Origin: Lepas anatifera
Lineage: Eukaryota; Arthropoda; Thecostraca; Lepadidae
Direction: 5' to 3'
Assembly (NCBI GenBank): GCA_034440635.1
Contig: JAOTON010002193.1
Span: 930,001-994,000 of the forward strand
Length of the DNA stretch: 64,000 nt
Shown here: positions 1-10,910 of the stretch, one piece after another
Layout of the letters: every line of letters starts with the position of its first letter
Position numbering within the stretch: position 1 is the stretch's first letter
Notes under the pieces: model-generated
The model's input: the letters and a program-made list of their open reading frames with translations, nothing else
What the model was told of the DNA's origin: nothing
The model's database searches: none
Program-made: the position numbers and the translations under genes

Positions 1-641
1 ACCAAAATGTCGCCATTTTTGGGGGCATGGCCCCTTCCCTCCTCTGCGTCCGCCAGTGTACTGGGGCGGTCGTTACCTGAGCGCCTGGATTACTGCGTAC
101 AGGTCCTAGCACCGGTCAGCCAGAATTAACTGATCATAAAGTCCACATCAAATGTAGAGATCCCCAAAGCGACCCCTCGCACTTGGCTCTTCGAATCACA
201 AACGTCTAGAAATATAAGAGATGCCGGACTTTTTATATTTTTGGGTCTATTGTCACGACCGATACAAAATGCTTTTAAGGAAAGACTAACGTTAGGAAAG
301 TTCACGCCAAACGCGAGGAAAAAAGAGTTTCAAATTATCACTCTTAGGTACAATTGCAGTGCAAAGTCATCCAGGAACTGGAATCAAGAAAATATCGTCA
401 GCCGTGCGGAAATAGCTTTGCGTCGGAAGGCCCTATTCACTGTAACTGAGGTCGTGATAAGCGAGTATACAGGCTTACAGAAACATCTCTCACTTATTGT
501 GCCGTTCATTTTTGGATGTCTGACTATGTTTTGCATGTGTAAATTTACCCTCTGTCAGAAGCCGATGATGGACAAAGTAATTTGTGCTGTACCTGTTCGC
601 ATGGTTGACTTCGTTCTACAGTTGAAATTCGTCCTATGCAG
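1..641. other. Non-coding flank or intron upstream of LIM exon
   Basis: I find no supported gene here. The 170-residue open frame covering 241-753 has no recognisable domain in its first 130 residues and only overlaps the LIM exon in another frame, so it is not called. The first ~60 bases (a G/C-rich stretch ending in CTGCGTCCGCC) resemble a transposon end that also occurs near 15.74 kb. A polypyrimidine-containing stretch and AG at 640-641 provide the acceptor of the next exon. Confidence 0.5.
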
Positions 642-779
642 GGAAGGCGGTGTACAACGCGGAGAAGATGCTGGGAGGCGGCGGAATCTACCACAAGACC
701 TGTTTCTCCTGCAACGGCTGCAACAAGCGGCTGGAGAGCACCAACGTCACTGAGCACGAGGGTCAGATCTACTGCAAAT
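642..779 (+). CDS. Internal exon of a muscle LIM / cysteine-rich protein-type gene
   Basis: The exon is bounded by AG at 640-641 and GT (GTGAGC) at 780-781; it is 138 bp, a whole number of codons, with phase 1 at both ends. It reads [20 protein letters not shown], then [20 protein letters not shown] and QIYCK, followed by a codon split after T. The spacing H-x2-C, C-x2-C, C-x2-C and a following Cys after 17 residues fits the LIM zinc-finger consensus; the first C-x2-C pair would be in the preceding exon. The lysine-rich YHKTCF and STN-TEHEG-YCK segments match the CRP/MLP group (cytoskeletal and nuclear adaptor proteins of muscle, which bind actin/alpha-actinin-type partners). That role is family knowledge and is not shown here. 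No partner exons were found, so this is either one exon of a gene with long introns extending beyond the window or an orphan duplicated exon. The LIM assignment is firm; the exact paralogue is not. Confidence 0.85.
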
Positions 780-1048
780 GTGAGCCCCCCCACATATGGT
801 GGCGCAGGCTATTTACCTGCCTACATGCTCCTTATGCTGTGAGATGATATGGGATGCAATCAGAGGTCTTCCTCTCCCGGCCATGCTTGCGACAAGTTCT
901 GCCAGCCCTCCCATGGCCTCATGTGTGTGCCAACCGCGTGCTGATGAAACCTTGCCCCGTCGGGGGATGTCAAGAAAAGGGGAAAACAGCAGCGCAAAGC
1001 ACCGCTGGCCAAAACTCTACCTTTCACCGTATCTGTTTTCTCCATCCG
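780..1048. other. Non-coding, probably LIM-gene intron
   Basis: There is nothing recognisable. Short overlapping open frames on both strands show no conserved motif. Confidence 0.4.
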
Positions 1049-1515
1049 TTAAAGGGAATATGGCACCTTGGTCGAATCGAGGAATTTGTTGTAATTGAGG
1101 ATGTTTTTAGCCGAAAATCATGAAAACGTTCATGATTTCTCTGAAAAATGTACAATGAGCTCAATATTTTGATTTTTAAAATGCTCCTCTCGGGTGAAAA
1201 ATAAACCTCTCCCTGTGGATGACGTCATGATCTGGCAACTACTGTCATATTCAATAAGCTTCAAGGGCTTCGATTGGTTGATTACTTACCGTGACGTCAG
1301 CGCTGTCGTCACACCAATAGATGACAACTGTGGCCGCCTGGCTGGGGTAGATGTGGGGTACATTTCAGGTCGGTTGTTAGCTTTTCTCCACGGAAATTTT
1401 GAGTTTCAAGACAAATTATACATTGAGTACCGGGTTTTCCGGCATAAACAATAATGTTTTACAACTTGGCTATCTCAGTTGAGATTATGTTATAAAGGTG
1501 CTATATTCCCTTTAA
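1049..1515 (+). mobile_element. MITE-450 family, copy A
   Basis: This is a short non-autonomous DNA element with TTAA at both ends (1049-1052 and 1512-1515) and terminal inverted repeats AGGGAATATGGCACC / GGTGCTATATTCCCT. It contains no transposase. Its interior (CAATATTTTGATTTTTAAAA, then GGATGACGTCATGATCTGGC) is shared with copies at 13759-14210 (opposite orientation), 20027-20476, 20539-20992 and the interrupted copy at 49485-50836. The terminal bases of this copy have drifted (TATATTCCC against CACATTCCC in other copies), which suggests an older insertion. Confidence 0.85.
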
Positions 1516-1862
1516 GGGGACCATTTTTCGAACAGTGGCACCTTCCCACAACCAAATTATTGAACTGCGCCCGAAAGTCCAAAACTGTTGTTTTCATTTC
1601 AAGAGTGCCTCAACGATATACGAATAACATGAGGGAGATCTGTGCTATGCTGTAAAGTAGTGAAAAACGATTGCGATGCCTACAAGTTCAGAATCACGTT
1701 TTTCATCCTTTTACAAATTCCAGAGGTGAAATTTTCCCTTTGACGTATTTCAGGTCATCATAGGTCACCAGGAATCACGAACTGTAATTTTACCCTTCTT
1801 TACCGACTTGAACTAGAACACTAAACTCAACTCCATTGTGCTTTTTATGTCACGGAGCCTCG

Positions 1863-1922
<60 letters not shown>

Positions 1923-2760
1923 TATGGAAGAGGCTTATACTTTTTATTAACTTTTTTATATTTGACTTTTTATAGACGTTTCGATGGCAAAGCACCTTCG
2001 TGAGTATAAACAGTAAAATCACATCAAAATCACATAAAAAGACACATACATGAAGCACCATAAAATGAATAAACAAGACAGTTTCGCAGGAATGAATCAT
2101 ATATATATATATATATATATTATATGGCAAAACTACTTTATGACCTTTGGCGACCCCGGATTTAAGGGTCTGGAGCTGACCTCCACTATTTGAACAAGAT
2201 AGGGGAGGATAAGATTACGTTGGAAAATGGACAGCGATGGTCTGAAATGTTTTACATTTTCAGAACTACGGCCTTTTCGCTTATTTTATTCCTTCCTGGG
2301 GTGAAAAGTGGCCTTCAAGATTTCTGAGGTCATCCGAGGTCACTAATGAGCATCGAGCATAATATGTCCATAACTTTTAAACCAATTGAGCAAGAGCACA
2401 AAACTCAACGCCATTGAGGTTGAAAGTCGAGAGTTATTCACAATAGTTTTGCACAGATTCGCTGAAAATAAATGGCAGCATGATGAGCTGGACATTTGCA
2501 GAGGTGGAATGGTTGAACTAGGTCGAATACGAAACAACTGGGATGGTGGAGCTCACTAATTCTGTGAAAAACTCAGTATCAATAGGATATGTTCTATTTT
2601 CCGACGGCTGTTGAACAACATGCCCCATGATTCGAATCATGACCATTTCTTGAAAATGGCCATTAAAAATGAATACATCCGCTTAGATTGGTCACCCTCC
2701 GGATATGGTAAATTCCTACGGAAGAGAAACTGAAAAAACTTAGTTTTAGTCTCTCGCCGT
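1516..2760. other. Diverged direct repeat around (TA)n tracts
   Basis: No gene is seen. Segments near 1720-1850 and 2280-2430 resemble each other: both have a TTTTC-rich lead, an AGGTCATC-AGGTCAC hexamer pair, then AAACTCAAC-CCATTG. They look like an old direct duplication or two relics of one repeat. The (TA)n tract lies between them and a shorter (TA)n lies at about 2099-2120. Confidence 0.45.
1866..1919. repeat. (TA)n microsatellite
   Basis: This is an uninterrupted TA dinucleotide tract of about 54 bases. Open reading through it (a run of Ile-Tyr on the minus strand) is an artefact of the repeat. Confidence 0.95.
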
Positions 2761-4729
2761 ATTGTGAATATTTATTCACCAGCATAATTTGCACAAATAT
2801 ATGTGCAAACATAGGTACGTGAAGTTAAGTTGTCTCTGAAGGTCAATGAGGTGATGTCATGTTATAAGACTCTGAAGAGAGCCGTAACATCTCCTCATAT
2901 TTTATTCCAAACCTCAATTGCTGTTGGGAGCTTGGGAGCTGTGCCCAGGTGTTTTAATCATTACATGTTTAATGGAAATTCCTTGACTCGATCTGACTTG
3001 ACCCACGGAAGTTAAACCATTGACCTGGGCGCTTGAACATGTGAGGTAAACTGATACTAAATACAAAGGACCTAACCCACCTTTCAGATCAGCGTTGGCC
3101 TACATTGTTTCGGAGTTTGCGCGCCGGCGATCAATGTCCCCCCCCGACAAAGTTGGTGATGGACCCCCGGCGGAGTGCAGGATAAGCGCTGCGTGCAATC
3201 TCCCTCCCTGTAAACATGCCAAAGGCTCATATTAGAGATGTGCTAGATTTGGAATCCGGTAAGTTTTTCTTGGGCGGAGCGGGGTTCCTGACACTTTTTG
3301 AAGTCGGGCTGGATTCCGGAGCTGACAGCGACCCGGCCGGATTTTCTGGCTCTACGGTTGGAAAAGGCGTACAGTCTGTGGTGAAAAAATTGTAACGCAA
3401 GTGTAATGTTTCCCCTTTTTAACCAATTTCTGGTTCCAATTCGTTTTGACGATAATTTATGCCATTTGAGTGTAACAGGAGATTGAGGTTCATATGATCA
3501 TGAAAGTAAAACCTGGGAAGCAAAACAAAAGTTTGTTTTATTGACACGGAAGGTGGTTAATTGATAAGGTCTGAGCAGTTGACCAATTATAAGGGCCCAT
3601 CCAAAACTGTTCCCATCCAGCTATCGGAAAGAACCAAGAAAAAATCAAATTCGAGACAAAAGGCTGGGCAGAAAAAGTTGGCAGCGGTTTGGTAGGTGTT
3701 GAACCGCCATTACAAACTGATCCCCGCTCCGGAGATATAGCATCACGAGACTGCGGTTGCGAACAGGAGACTACCACCAATGATGCGGGCCCTGCTGAAA
3801 CAGATGTGGGCTCCGTGTTCGGTTTGTTAGTAACACCTGATAGCTGGGAATGGACCAGGGCTGCATAGTGGGCTCCTTTTGGTGTTAACTATCTTCAATT
3901 TGGCTCTTGTTTTCGTGTTTGCCCCCAATTGTTTCTGCCTAGCCTTTTGAACCAAATTGGCCTTCGAACCAAATTATGTTTTTCAGTTCGCCGCGATTTC
4001 CACCGGGGGTATATTTAACATTTTAGAAGATCAGTAGAAGTCGTTTTCAAGACAACGTAATCCAAATGACAAAAGAGTAATAAATTTCAAAACGCAACCA
4101 GCGTTTTTTTCAAGTTTCCTATTCTGTTCGCCTATCCTGTCCACATATCCTGCACGAACATTTGCAGGACGTTACATCTCAAGATAAGTCACGAGAGAAA
4201 ATTAATAACGAAGTACATCCCGTGGACACGAGAGCACAGACAACAGTGGTACAAATCGTACGTGTCTGTGCAAAGTATCGCTTACAGACGCATCAAGAAC
4301 AGAAAATCTGTCACAAACAAACGGAACCGGAACACAGAAAAGACAACGAGTACAAGTGGAGCCCTCGAAACCGAGATAAGAAAGACGCTGGTCTGGTATA
4401 TAAGACATTTTTCTGACAGCATTAGGCCTCAGTGAGACAACGCAGAGAGAGAGCGTGTTATCACGGCAGTTCAGGAAGTCATGGTCTGACCTTTAACGTA
4501 TCAACATTTCTATCAAATCAGCACCGAAGAGCAGATCAGTGAGAGAAAAACATCGTCATCATGGTATCGGAGTCGGGCGGCTTAATCATCTTAATGTTTC
4601 ACTTAACTGGCGATGACACGGGCATCCATTATGTTGGAGTAAGTACAACTCACTGGTAACTACCAATGACGCGTCGTGCGGGTCAGGACTCTACAAACGA
4701 AATTAAGTACAGCTGGAAGGTTGTAGAAC

Positions 4730-4731
<2 letters not shown>
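2761..4731. other. Unannotated intergenic sequence
   Basis: No gene, RNA or clear transposon end could be supported in this 2 kb. Open frames at 3538-3780 (-) and 4162-4416 (+) are short, have no recognisable motif and overlap frames on the opposite strand. Confidence 0.4.
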
Positions 4732-4802
<71 letters not shown>

Positions 4803-4822
4803 TATATGTATGTGTGTGTGTG
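4732..4822. repeat. (TA)n/(TG)n compound microsatellite
   Basis: A TA tract of about 75 bases passes into TATG and then TG repeats. It lies at the side where the 3' end of the minus-strand LINE is expected, so it could be the LINE's tail or its insertion target; the sequence alone does not decide this. Confidence 0.95.
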
Positions 4823-5060
4823 CTGGTCAACAAGGCGCCTATTTATCGTAGGTGGTAACGCATGGTGATAAGCAGATGGTAACACAATTGTCTAACAGAG
4901 CTTCTTCGGTTCAAATAGCTTCGCGATCAGCATCACGTTTCGGAACATCAGGCCAGGAATTGTTGTGCTTCAGATACAGAAGTGGTTTGTGACGTTATCT
5001 TGGTAGCAGATGAGTAGCGTGGTGTGACGAATTAATATTTCCGTGCCAGTATCGATATTT

Positions 5061-5969
5061 CTAACTCGTGCCCACCCAATGTGTATCTCTTCTTTCAAGC
5101 GGTGTCCACTTTTTATGTGCGTATCCCAACTTATTATCCAATGCTGCAACATAGTGTTCAATCTCTTTTTCGGAAAGTAATGCTGCTCTAAAGTGAGCAA
5201 CACTAGGTCGTGTTTCCATCAATTTTGCCCTATACAATACGTATTTTGCCAATGTTAAGATAAGAGTATCTAAACTGTTGCAATATTTGAGTAAGAACCA
5301 CGTTTGTCTAGTTATTTTGATATCGTATCCTACCACTAGAAATGCACGACTTATGTCTCTTATAAAGTTCTGAGAAATTGGGCATTCCCAAAAAAGATGG
5401 TAAATGGTTTCTTCATTTCTTCCAAAAAAACTACAGTTTGGATCTTCACTTATACCACACACATACAATAATCTATTCGCAGCAATGATTCTCCCTATCA
5501 GTTTGTAATGAAAATTTCTTAGCCTAACTGATCTTGTTGCTATTGTTAGCTTCAATAATGATCCTCTTTCATAGTCCCCAATGTCCTGAACCCATTTTTC
5601 TCTGCAATTGTTATCATTGTGTTCTATTTCGTTGGCAATTAGTATTGAGTATGCCAGCGTTCCAATTTTGTTTTGGTTAGTGACTAATTCTATTCTGGGA
5701 GGTAGCGTTGGCTGTGCGAAATCTGATGGTGCATTAACGTGTCGCAAAGTATTGGAAAGAGGCCTCAGGAGAGATTCATAGTCGAGGAAACTGATATGAA
5801 TAGAATATGTGTTTTCGATTTCTGCTCTTAGCATAATCTGATTGCTCATAAAGTTCCAAATATCACCTATAAAGTGCATGCCACGAGAGTCCCAGCTCCG
5901 TATGATACTTGTTTTAAACCTGGAACGATCAGAGAACCAGATTCGTTCTCTGGCCATCTCCTCCCCCAC
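5061..5969 (-). pseudogene. LINE ORF2, C-terminal part (thumb and Cys/His region)
   Basis: This 302-residue open segment continues the reverse transcriptase of 5976-7727 after a stop; only a few bases separate the frames (5970-5975). Near residues 170-195 it contains a C-x7-C-x12-H-x4-C arrangement (CGISEDPNC, then YHLFWEC), the Cys/His cluster found at the C-terminus of L1-type ORF2 proteins and thought to help bind RNA or DNA. The first Met is probably not a true start; the segment was part of one longer ORF2. A second frame for its last residues (4970-5203) is a shadow. Confidence 0.8.
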
Positions 5970-5975
5970 TGGTCT

Positions 5976-7727
5976 CTAACTGCGCACAAAGATCTCCCAT
6001 GCAGCTATGACGTCTATCCAAAATGGATTCCTTATTCGTGATTTAACTTTCTTTAACATTGCAGATCCGAACATCAGAATTTCTGACAGGTCATAACCGA
6101 CACTGTGCTTGAATATTTGACACAATGTTACGTTAGCCGACCATAATCGTTGTAACCATGACACTTTTAAGCTCTGTATGTAATGTTTTACACTTATCAT
6201 ATTCAGACCATCACTGCCATAGCTTTGTAAGAGCGTAGCTCTTTTTATTTTATCTGGTTTTCCGTCCCATAAAAATTGCCAGAATATATTTTGAATCTCC
6301 TGTACTGTTTCTGGTTTTGGATTGGGCAACGAAGTCAGTACATATACTAACCGCGACATAAAAAGTGATTTGATCAATGTAATCTTTCCTACAAGTGTGA
6401 GGCCCCTGCGCCTCCACCTTTCTACCAAGGGTATTATGCTTATAAGTTTTGTTTTCACATTTTCATCAGCAATGTTATCTATCTGATTGCGAAAAGAAAT
6501 GCCCAATATTTTCAGCTCTGTTACCCAAGAGAACTCAAGTAATGGATCAACGATGGCTGGCTCAGTTTTACCAAGAGCTAAACATTTAGTTTTCGCATGA
6601 TTAAGTTGCAGGCCAGAAGCAGCAGAAAAACGGCCGAGTTCCCTAAAAGCCCCATCCAACGATGTTCTCGAACCAGAAATAAATAAACAAGTATCGTCAG
6701 CGTACTGCGATATCCGAATCTCTAAATCTGGAGTTATTCTAATACCCCTCAAAATAGGTGAAGACAGTATCATTTTTGTCGAGACGCTCACTGCGATGTT
6801 GAAGAGGTACCCACTTGCGGGATCTCCTTGCCTTATCCCCCGTTCTAAAAATATTTTATCGCCTAGCAAGCCATTCAACATGATCCTCGCGAAATTGTTC
6901 ACGTTCAAGTACAGAAGCTTGACTAAGTTAATAAACACTGCACCAATATTAACTTTTTCCATCACTGCTGCTAGAAAGGACCAGTTTACTCTCTCGAAAG
7001 CGGATTGAAAATCGGCTGCAATGAGAATTCCATCTTCTTCGTTATCGTTGCAGTGCTTAATTATGTCATATGTGAGCCTGATATTCTCTCCTATGAACCT
7101 TCCCTTCGTGTAGGCAGTTTGTTCAGGGCTTATAATACTGTCTATCACAGACTTAAGCCTTCTTGCGACAACAGCGGAGAACATCTTGAAGTCTACGTTT
7201 AATAAGGAGATTGGACGCCAGCCTTTTAGCTTCTGAGCGTGCTCAGGCGATTTAGGGATTAGAGTGATAATACCTTCGCGAAAAACTGGCGACATTTCAT
7301 TTGAACGTTGAATGTGTAAGATGCATCGATGTAAATAATGTCTGAGATCTGTCCAAAAGCCTTTGAAAAACTCTATTGTATATCCATTGGATCCAGGGGA
7401 TTTGCCACCTTTCATATGTTTCACACAATCATCCGGCTCTCGTATTGTAATGGGGCTATCCAAATCATTTCGATCAGTCTCTGATAAATAAGGGAGGTTA
7501 CAACCCTCTAAAAGTGACAGGTCTATCATATTTTCTCCACAAGTAGCATATCGTTCCTGCAAATGTTTAGAGAAACGATTGAGTACTTCTTTGGTTCCAA
7601 TATACACCGTATCATCTTCCTCCAGACGCTCTATACTCTTGCCGGTATTGTGCTCTTTTTCCAAGGCTAAAAAGTACTTTGATGGGTGTTCGGTTTCTTC
7701 GTGCCAGGTGGCCTTAGATTGTATCAA
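5976..7727 (-). pseudogene. LINE ORF2, reverse transcriptase part
   Basis: The open segment is 583 residues long. It contains the ordered reverse-transcriptase blocks of non-LTR elements: GGKSPGSNGYTIEFFK (about 107-122), KGWRPISLLNVDFKMFS (about 168-184), AADFQSAFERVNWS with the first catalytic Asp (about 237-250), ERGIRQGDPASGYLFN (about 295-310) and the active-site box QYADDTCLFI (about 341-350). It makes cDNA at the nicked target. The catalytic residues are present, so the domain itself looks intact, but it is cut off from the endonuclease upstream (a stop region at 7728-7780) and from the C-terminal segment downstream. The first Met is a consequence of the break rather than a native start. 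Confidence 0.92.
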
Positions 7728-7780
7728 AAGTCCTTAAATGATTGGTTTTCGGAGTTGTTCTAATTCGAGCTGTAGCTGTG

Positions 7781-8059
7781 CTACTCTCGCTTCAATATCG
7801 GGGGAAGGGCTGCCTTCGATGTGCGAATTAATTCTTTGAATATGTCGTCTTGTTGCTTACGTCTCATTCTGGCCTTGTGTTTAGAGAATTGTACAGTTGC
7901 GCCCCTTATCATCATGAGCAGGTTTTTGAAGAAAAGCGCGTCATTAATAATAAAATGTACATCTTCTGCACAGTTATCCCGCTCGAAAAAGTTTTCACTA
8001 TACAGGGGACTTGCATATTTCCGTACTTCACTCCGTATCAGATATTTGATAAGTTGCAC
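7781..8059 (-). pseudogene. LINE ORF2, linker between endonuclease and reverse transcriptase
   Basis: This is a 92-residue open piece rich in basic residues (KHKARMRRKQQDD) lying between the endonuclease and reverse transcriptase segments, as expected for the poorly conserved ORF2 linker. It is separated from the reverse transcriptase by stops between 7728 and 7780 and from the endonuclease by a stop near 8075. The assignment rests mainly on position and strand. Confidence 0.6.
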
Positions 8060-8119
8060 ATAGGTTTAGTCGCGCATTAGAGACGCGTTAAATATCCACA
8101 GACAGGGTCCTGGAGTATA

Positions 8120-8898
8120 TGATGGTGTCAACATGCTTAGAAATACTCTTTCGTGATCACTACGGTACCCAGGAAGTATTTCACAGCGTTCAACGAGCCT
8201 TCTATCCGTACTTTTAATTAGAAAAAGGTCCAAACGTGCCTTCTTCAGTGGGTTCGGCTTAGTCCATGAAAACGTTTTTATTGGGATTCATTACCCTCCA
8301 GATGTCTTTAGGTCGTGCCTTACCATAATTTTTAAGACTTTTTCTCTAGATTGAACATTGTTTTCAGTGAGATAATTTAAATTATCCCATTGCTGGTCGA
8401 GTACAAGATTAAAATCACCGCAGATTATTGTGTGGTTGGCATCATTTTCGCATAGAAGCTTGTCAATGTCGGCGAAAACTGGGGGCTATCGGTGTTCGGA
8501 CCATAAATATTTATAATATGATATGACTCATGTCCGTATTTGAAAAAGGCGGCAATGATGTTTCCGCTTTGGTCTCTGTGCTCAGAGAGAACATTGACCT
8601 TAAGACTTTTTCGGAAAAGTAAGCAAACTCCTCTACTGTTGCTGGTGAAACATGAGAAGAGGGCTTGCCCTCTCCACAGCATAGAAAAGTATATTCTTGA
8701 TTTTTCGGAGCAGTGGATATGTTGTAAACAGATAATATCAACGTCAGAATTTTTAAAGAAATTAAACACATCACGTCTCTTCTGGCGACCAGCCAATCCA
8801 CGACAGTTCATAGTTAATATTTTCAAATTGTTAATCTTTGTGTTGGACAGAGTGAATCCATAATGCTGCTGAATCTTGACATACGTATATCTGTGCAT
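8120..8898 (-). pseudogene. LINE ORF2, apurinic-like endonuclease domain, frameshifted
   Basis: The open part 8425-8898 begins near the natural ORF2 start and shows the endonuclease lead LKILTMNCRGLAGRQKRRD, then DVDIICLQHIHC and ININIYGPN-like residues (written IINIYGPN). Downstream the reading passes into other frames: GDFNLVLDQQW is encoded at about 8400-8440, and KPNPLKKARLDLFLI followed by GYRSDHERVF at about 8150-8260. GDFN and SDH are catalytic motifs of the APE-type nuclease that nicks the target DNA. The motifs are all recognisable but spread over three frames, so at least two indels have broken this domain. Confidence 0.82.
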
Positions 8899-9595
8899 GC
8901 TGAACTATTACATTGAAATGCTTGTTTAGGTATGATATGACACACACACTCTGGCTTAGAAGTGCAACATGATAGCACCCATGGAAATGACATATAACAT
9001 AACTATCCATATGTAAGTGATTTGTGTAACTGCTGTGAGTGTAATCAAAAATGGGTCTGGAACTGTGCAAGGTCTGCGAGTGGCGTGCGGTGTGGCATCG
9101 TGCTTGTGTGGAGGTGTAAACAAAACGAAACATCGGAACATCACAACAGAACCCGCCGGAAGTATCAGAAACAGCTCTCGCAGCTATTGCGACAAAGCTG
9201 AGCTCAGTCTCCATTAACAGCTGTTCCTTTCCATCCGATCTTGGCATGAAAAAAACTCTGAAGTGACGGCGAAACAAAGAGCTGTTGACGCGAATATTCG
9301 AATGCGTTCTCGAGAATACGAATACCAGGTATAACACTGACGGAAATTTTAGAGCACGAAACTTGAAATTTGGCCTATTTTAGGCTGGCAAGACAGAAGG
9401 CCACCGGGAAACTGAATCCTCCAACAAGAAGCGACCGTCTGATGGCTGACTTTGGAACTGTTCCAATAGCAGAAGTTGGCAAACACAAAAGAGGGAAACA
9501 TAAACATTGCAAAGCAAGACAGAGCAATATCATTGAAAGACGTCATAAATACACGAACCGTAACTGTGGGGTACATACCTAGGGTATTTCTCCAT
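8899..9595 (-). other. Spacer between LINE ORF1 and ORF2
   Basis: About 700 bases separate the end of ORF1 from the start of ORF2 on the minus strand. This is long for an inter-ORF spacer and may contain lost coding sequence or an insertion; no open frame here has recognisable motifs. Confidence 0.4.
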
Positions 9596-10702
9596 TTACT
9601 CATTTGCAACTGCCTGGACCATGTTTAAACTGTGTACCCTGATCTTTCTGCCGTGCTCCATGGTCTTGCAGAAAACTTCACCATTGCGAGAAAACACGGT
9701 ATAAATCTTCTTGTCTAGCTTCTGTTTGACTAGTGCTTGATAAACATGTTGCCTGTAGGGGGACAGGTTCTCTCGGACGAAAATCCTTTTCTGCTCTGTG
9801 GCACCGCCGGCAGGCCTCGGTGGCTGCAAACGAAACCTGCTCTCGTACAACTTGTCCCTAACTGAGTTCTTGCCGGCATTCTTAAATCTAACTAATATCG
9901 CCTTTCCTCTTCCGATTCGAAAAGCATCTTCTAAGTCATCTTTAGACACAGGAGTCTCTGACTTACAGTTTTGGAGGAGCGTGACAGCTGTGTCCTTTAC
10001 GTCCTCGGTCCAGTGTTCAGTGAGCTTGGCTGGGACGGCAGAACCTGAGAAGATGAGGTCTTTTCTTCTGAGTTCACAGTGCAGCTGGTCGACCTCAGCC
10101 TCCAGGTCTGAGATGCGGACGTCCCTTGTGCTGACGTGTCGCTGCACCTCATCGATTTCCTGGTCTCTAGCGGCAATATGGTTCTCCAGCTCCTGCAGAC
10201 GGCCGCGAAGAGCGTCGAGTTCACTTCGCAGACTCTGAAACTCAGAAGAGATTTCCTTTTTGAGAAGGTCCACGACCATTCTGAGCATCGTGGAGTTGAG
10301 AACAGCCTCTGTGACCGGCTGGGAGGTTTGCCCGGATCCAGAGGCGTCACCTGACTCCACCGATGCCGTCGAAGGGTGGCGGGACAACCTGCGTCGCTTG
10401 GAGGGACTATTCACAGGCGTTGCTTCTTGTCCGTCGAGGCGTTGGATCATGTCCCGAACGGAGGCTTGCTGTTCCCCAGACCTTTCCGCGCTCCCACCGC
10501 CCGTGCCACCCCTCCCCACGCCGCGACCGGAGCTGGGCGGCCGGGACCGGTCGGCCCGCGCCGGCGGCTGTGACGCTGCCGTGGCGGGCCGCGTGGCGGG
10601 GGCGCACTGTTGAGATGTTGTCTGAGCCCCTTGGCGGCTTTTAGCCTTGGAATTCGGCATTTCCAATTCACGGCGAAACCACCCTGAAAATGTCACAGAC
10701 AA
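9596..10702 (-). CDS. LINE ORF1 protein (coiled coil, RRM-like, C-terminal domain)
   Basis: This is an uninterrupted 368-residue frame. Residues 1-115 are basic and rich in Ser, Pro, Gly and Ala. About 145-215 form a long heptad-type coiled coil (EFQSLRSELDALRGRLQELE and onward), expected to drive trimerisation. About 215-295 fit an RRM-like nucleic-acid binding fold (DAFRIGRGKAILVRFKN). The end (IFVRENLSPYRQHVYQALVK to about 345) matches the ORF1 C-terminal domain. ORF1 proteins coat LINE RNA in the retrotransposition particle. A second Met near residue 15 (MPNSKAKSRQG) may be the real start, because the first residues read like leader sequence. Unlike ORF2 this frame is intact. The first 100 codons lie in unusually GC-rich DNA, where opposite-strand frames are shadows. 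Confidence 0.85.
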   Translation of the reverse strand: MSVTFSGWFRRELEMPNSKAKSRQGAQTTSQQCAPATRPATAASQPPARADRSRPPSSGRGVGRGGTGGGSAERSGEQQASVRDMIQRLDGQEATPVNSPSKRRRLSRHPSTASVESGDASGSGQTSQPVTEAVLNSTMLRMVVDLLKKEISSEFQSLRSELDALRGRLQELENHIAARDQEIDEVQRHVSTRDVRISDLEAEVDQLHCELRRKDLIFSGSAVPAKLTEHWTEDVKDTAVTLLQNCKSETPVSKDDLEDAFRIGRGKAILVRFKNAGKNSVRDKLYESRFRLQPPRPAGGATEQKRIFVRENLSPYRQHVYQALVKQKLDKKIYTVFSRNGEVFCKTMEHGRKIRVHSLNMVQAVANE

Positions 10703-10910
10703 GAATGTCGAGCCACAGCAAGAAACACGGTATCACTGGTGGAGAGATCGTCCAGAGCCGACGAAACGGAAAAACAACTAGGCTAGACCCTAGTCGCCAT
10801 CAGCCAAGATTGACACCGTTAATCTTATTCACTCAATCAAGTCACTCAAAACTATTTTGTCAAGGCGAGACGACTAAAAGCCACTGGCAAAACCTTTCTG
10901 ACGCCAATCA

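Larger units (their letters stand above)
4823..10910 (-). mobile_element. L1/Tx1-like non-LTR retrotransposon (LINE), near full length but broken
   Basis: Read on the minus strand, the element runs from ORF1 (9596-10702) through ORF2 endonuclease (about 8150-8898), a central region, reverse transcriptase (5976-7727) and a C-terminal Cys/His segment (5061-5969). Such elements copy themselves by target-primed reverse transcription, with ORF2 nicking DNA and reverse-transcribing and ORF1 packaging the RNA. The two-ORF layout, the endonuclease start (NCRGLAGRQKRRDVF) and the C-terminal C-x7-C-x12-H-x4-C region fit the L1/Tx1 group. ORF2 is split by at least four frame changes or stops, so this copy is very unlikely to be autonomous. 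The outer ends are estimates: no target-site duplication was identified. Confidence 0.85.

Noticed and set aside
1813..2130. 105-residue minus-strand frame with Ile-Tyr repeats
   Set aside because: It is a translation of the (TA)n microsatellite.
5061..7727. Host gene for a reverse transcriptase or telomerase-like protein
   Set aside because: The order ORF1, APE-type endonuclease, reverse transcriptase and Cys/His end is that of a non-LTR retrotransposon, and it is broken by frameshifts.
10260..10644. Plus-strand open frames in the GC-rich start of LINE ORF1
   Set aside because: They are shadows of the minus-strand ORF1, whose coiled-coil and C-terminal motifs are clear.
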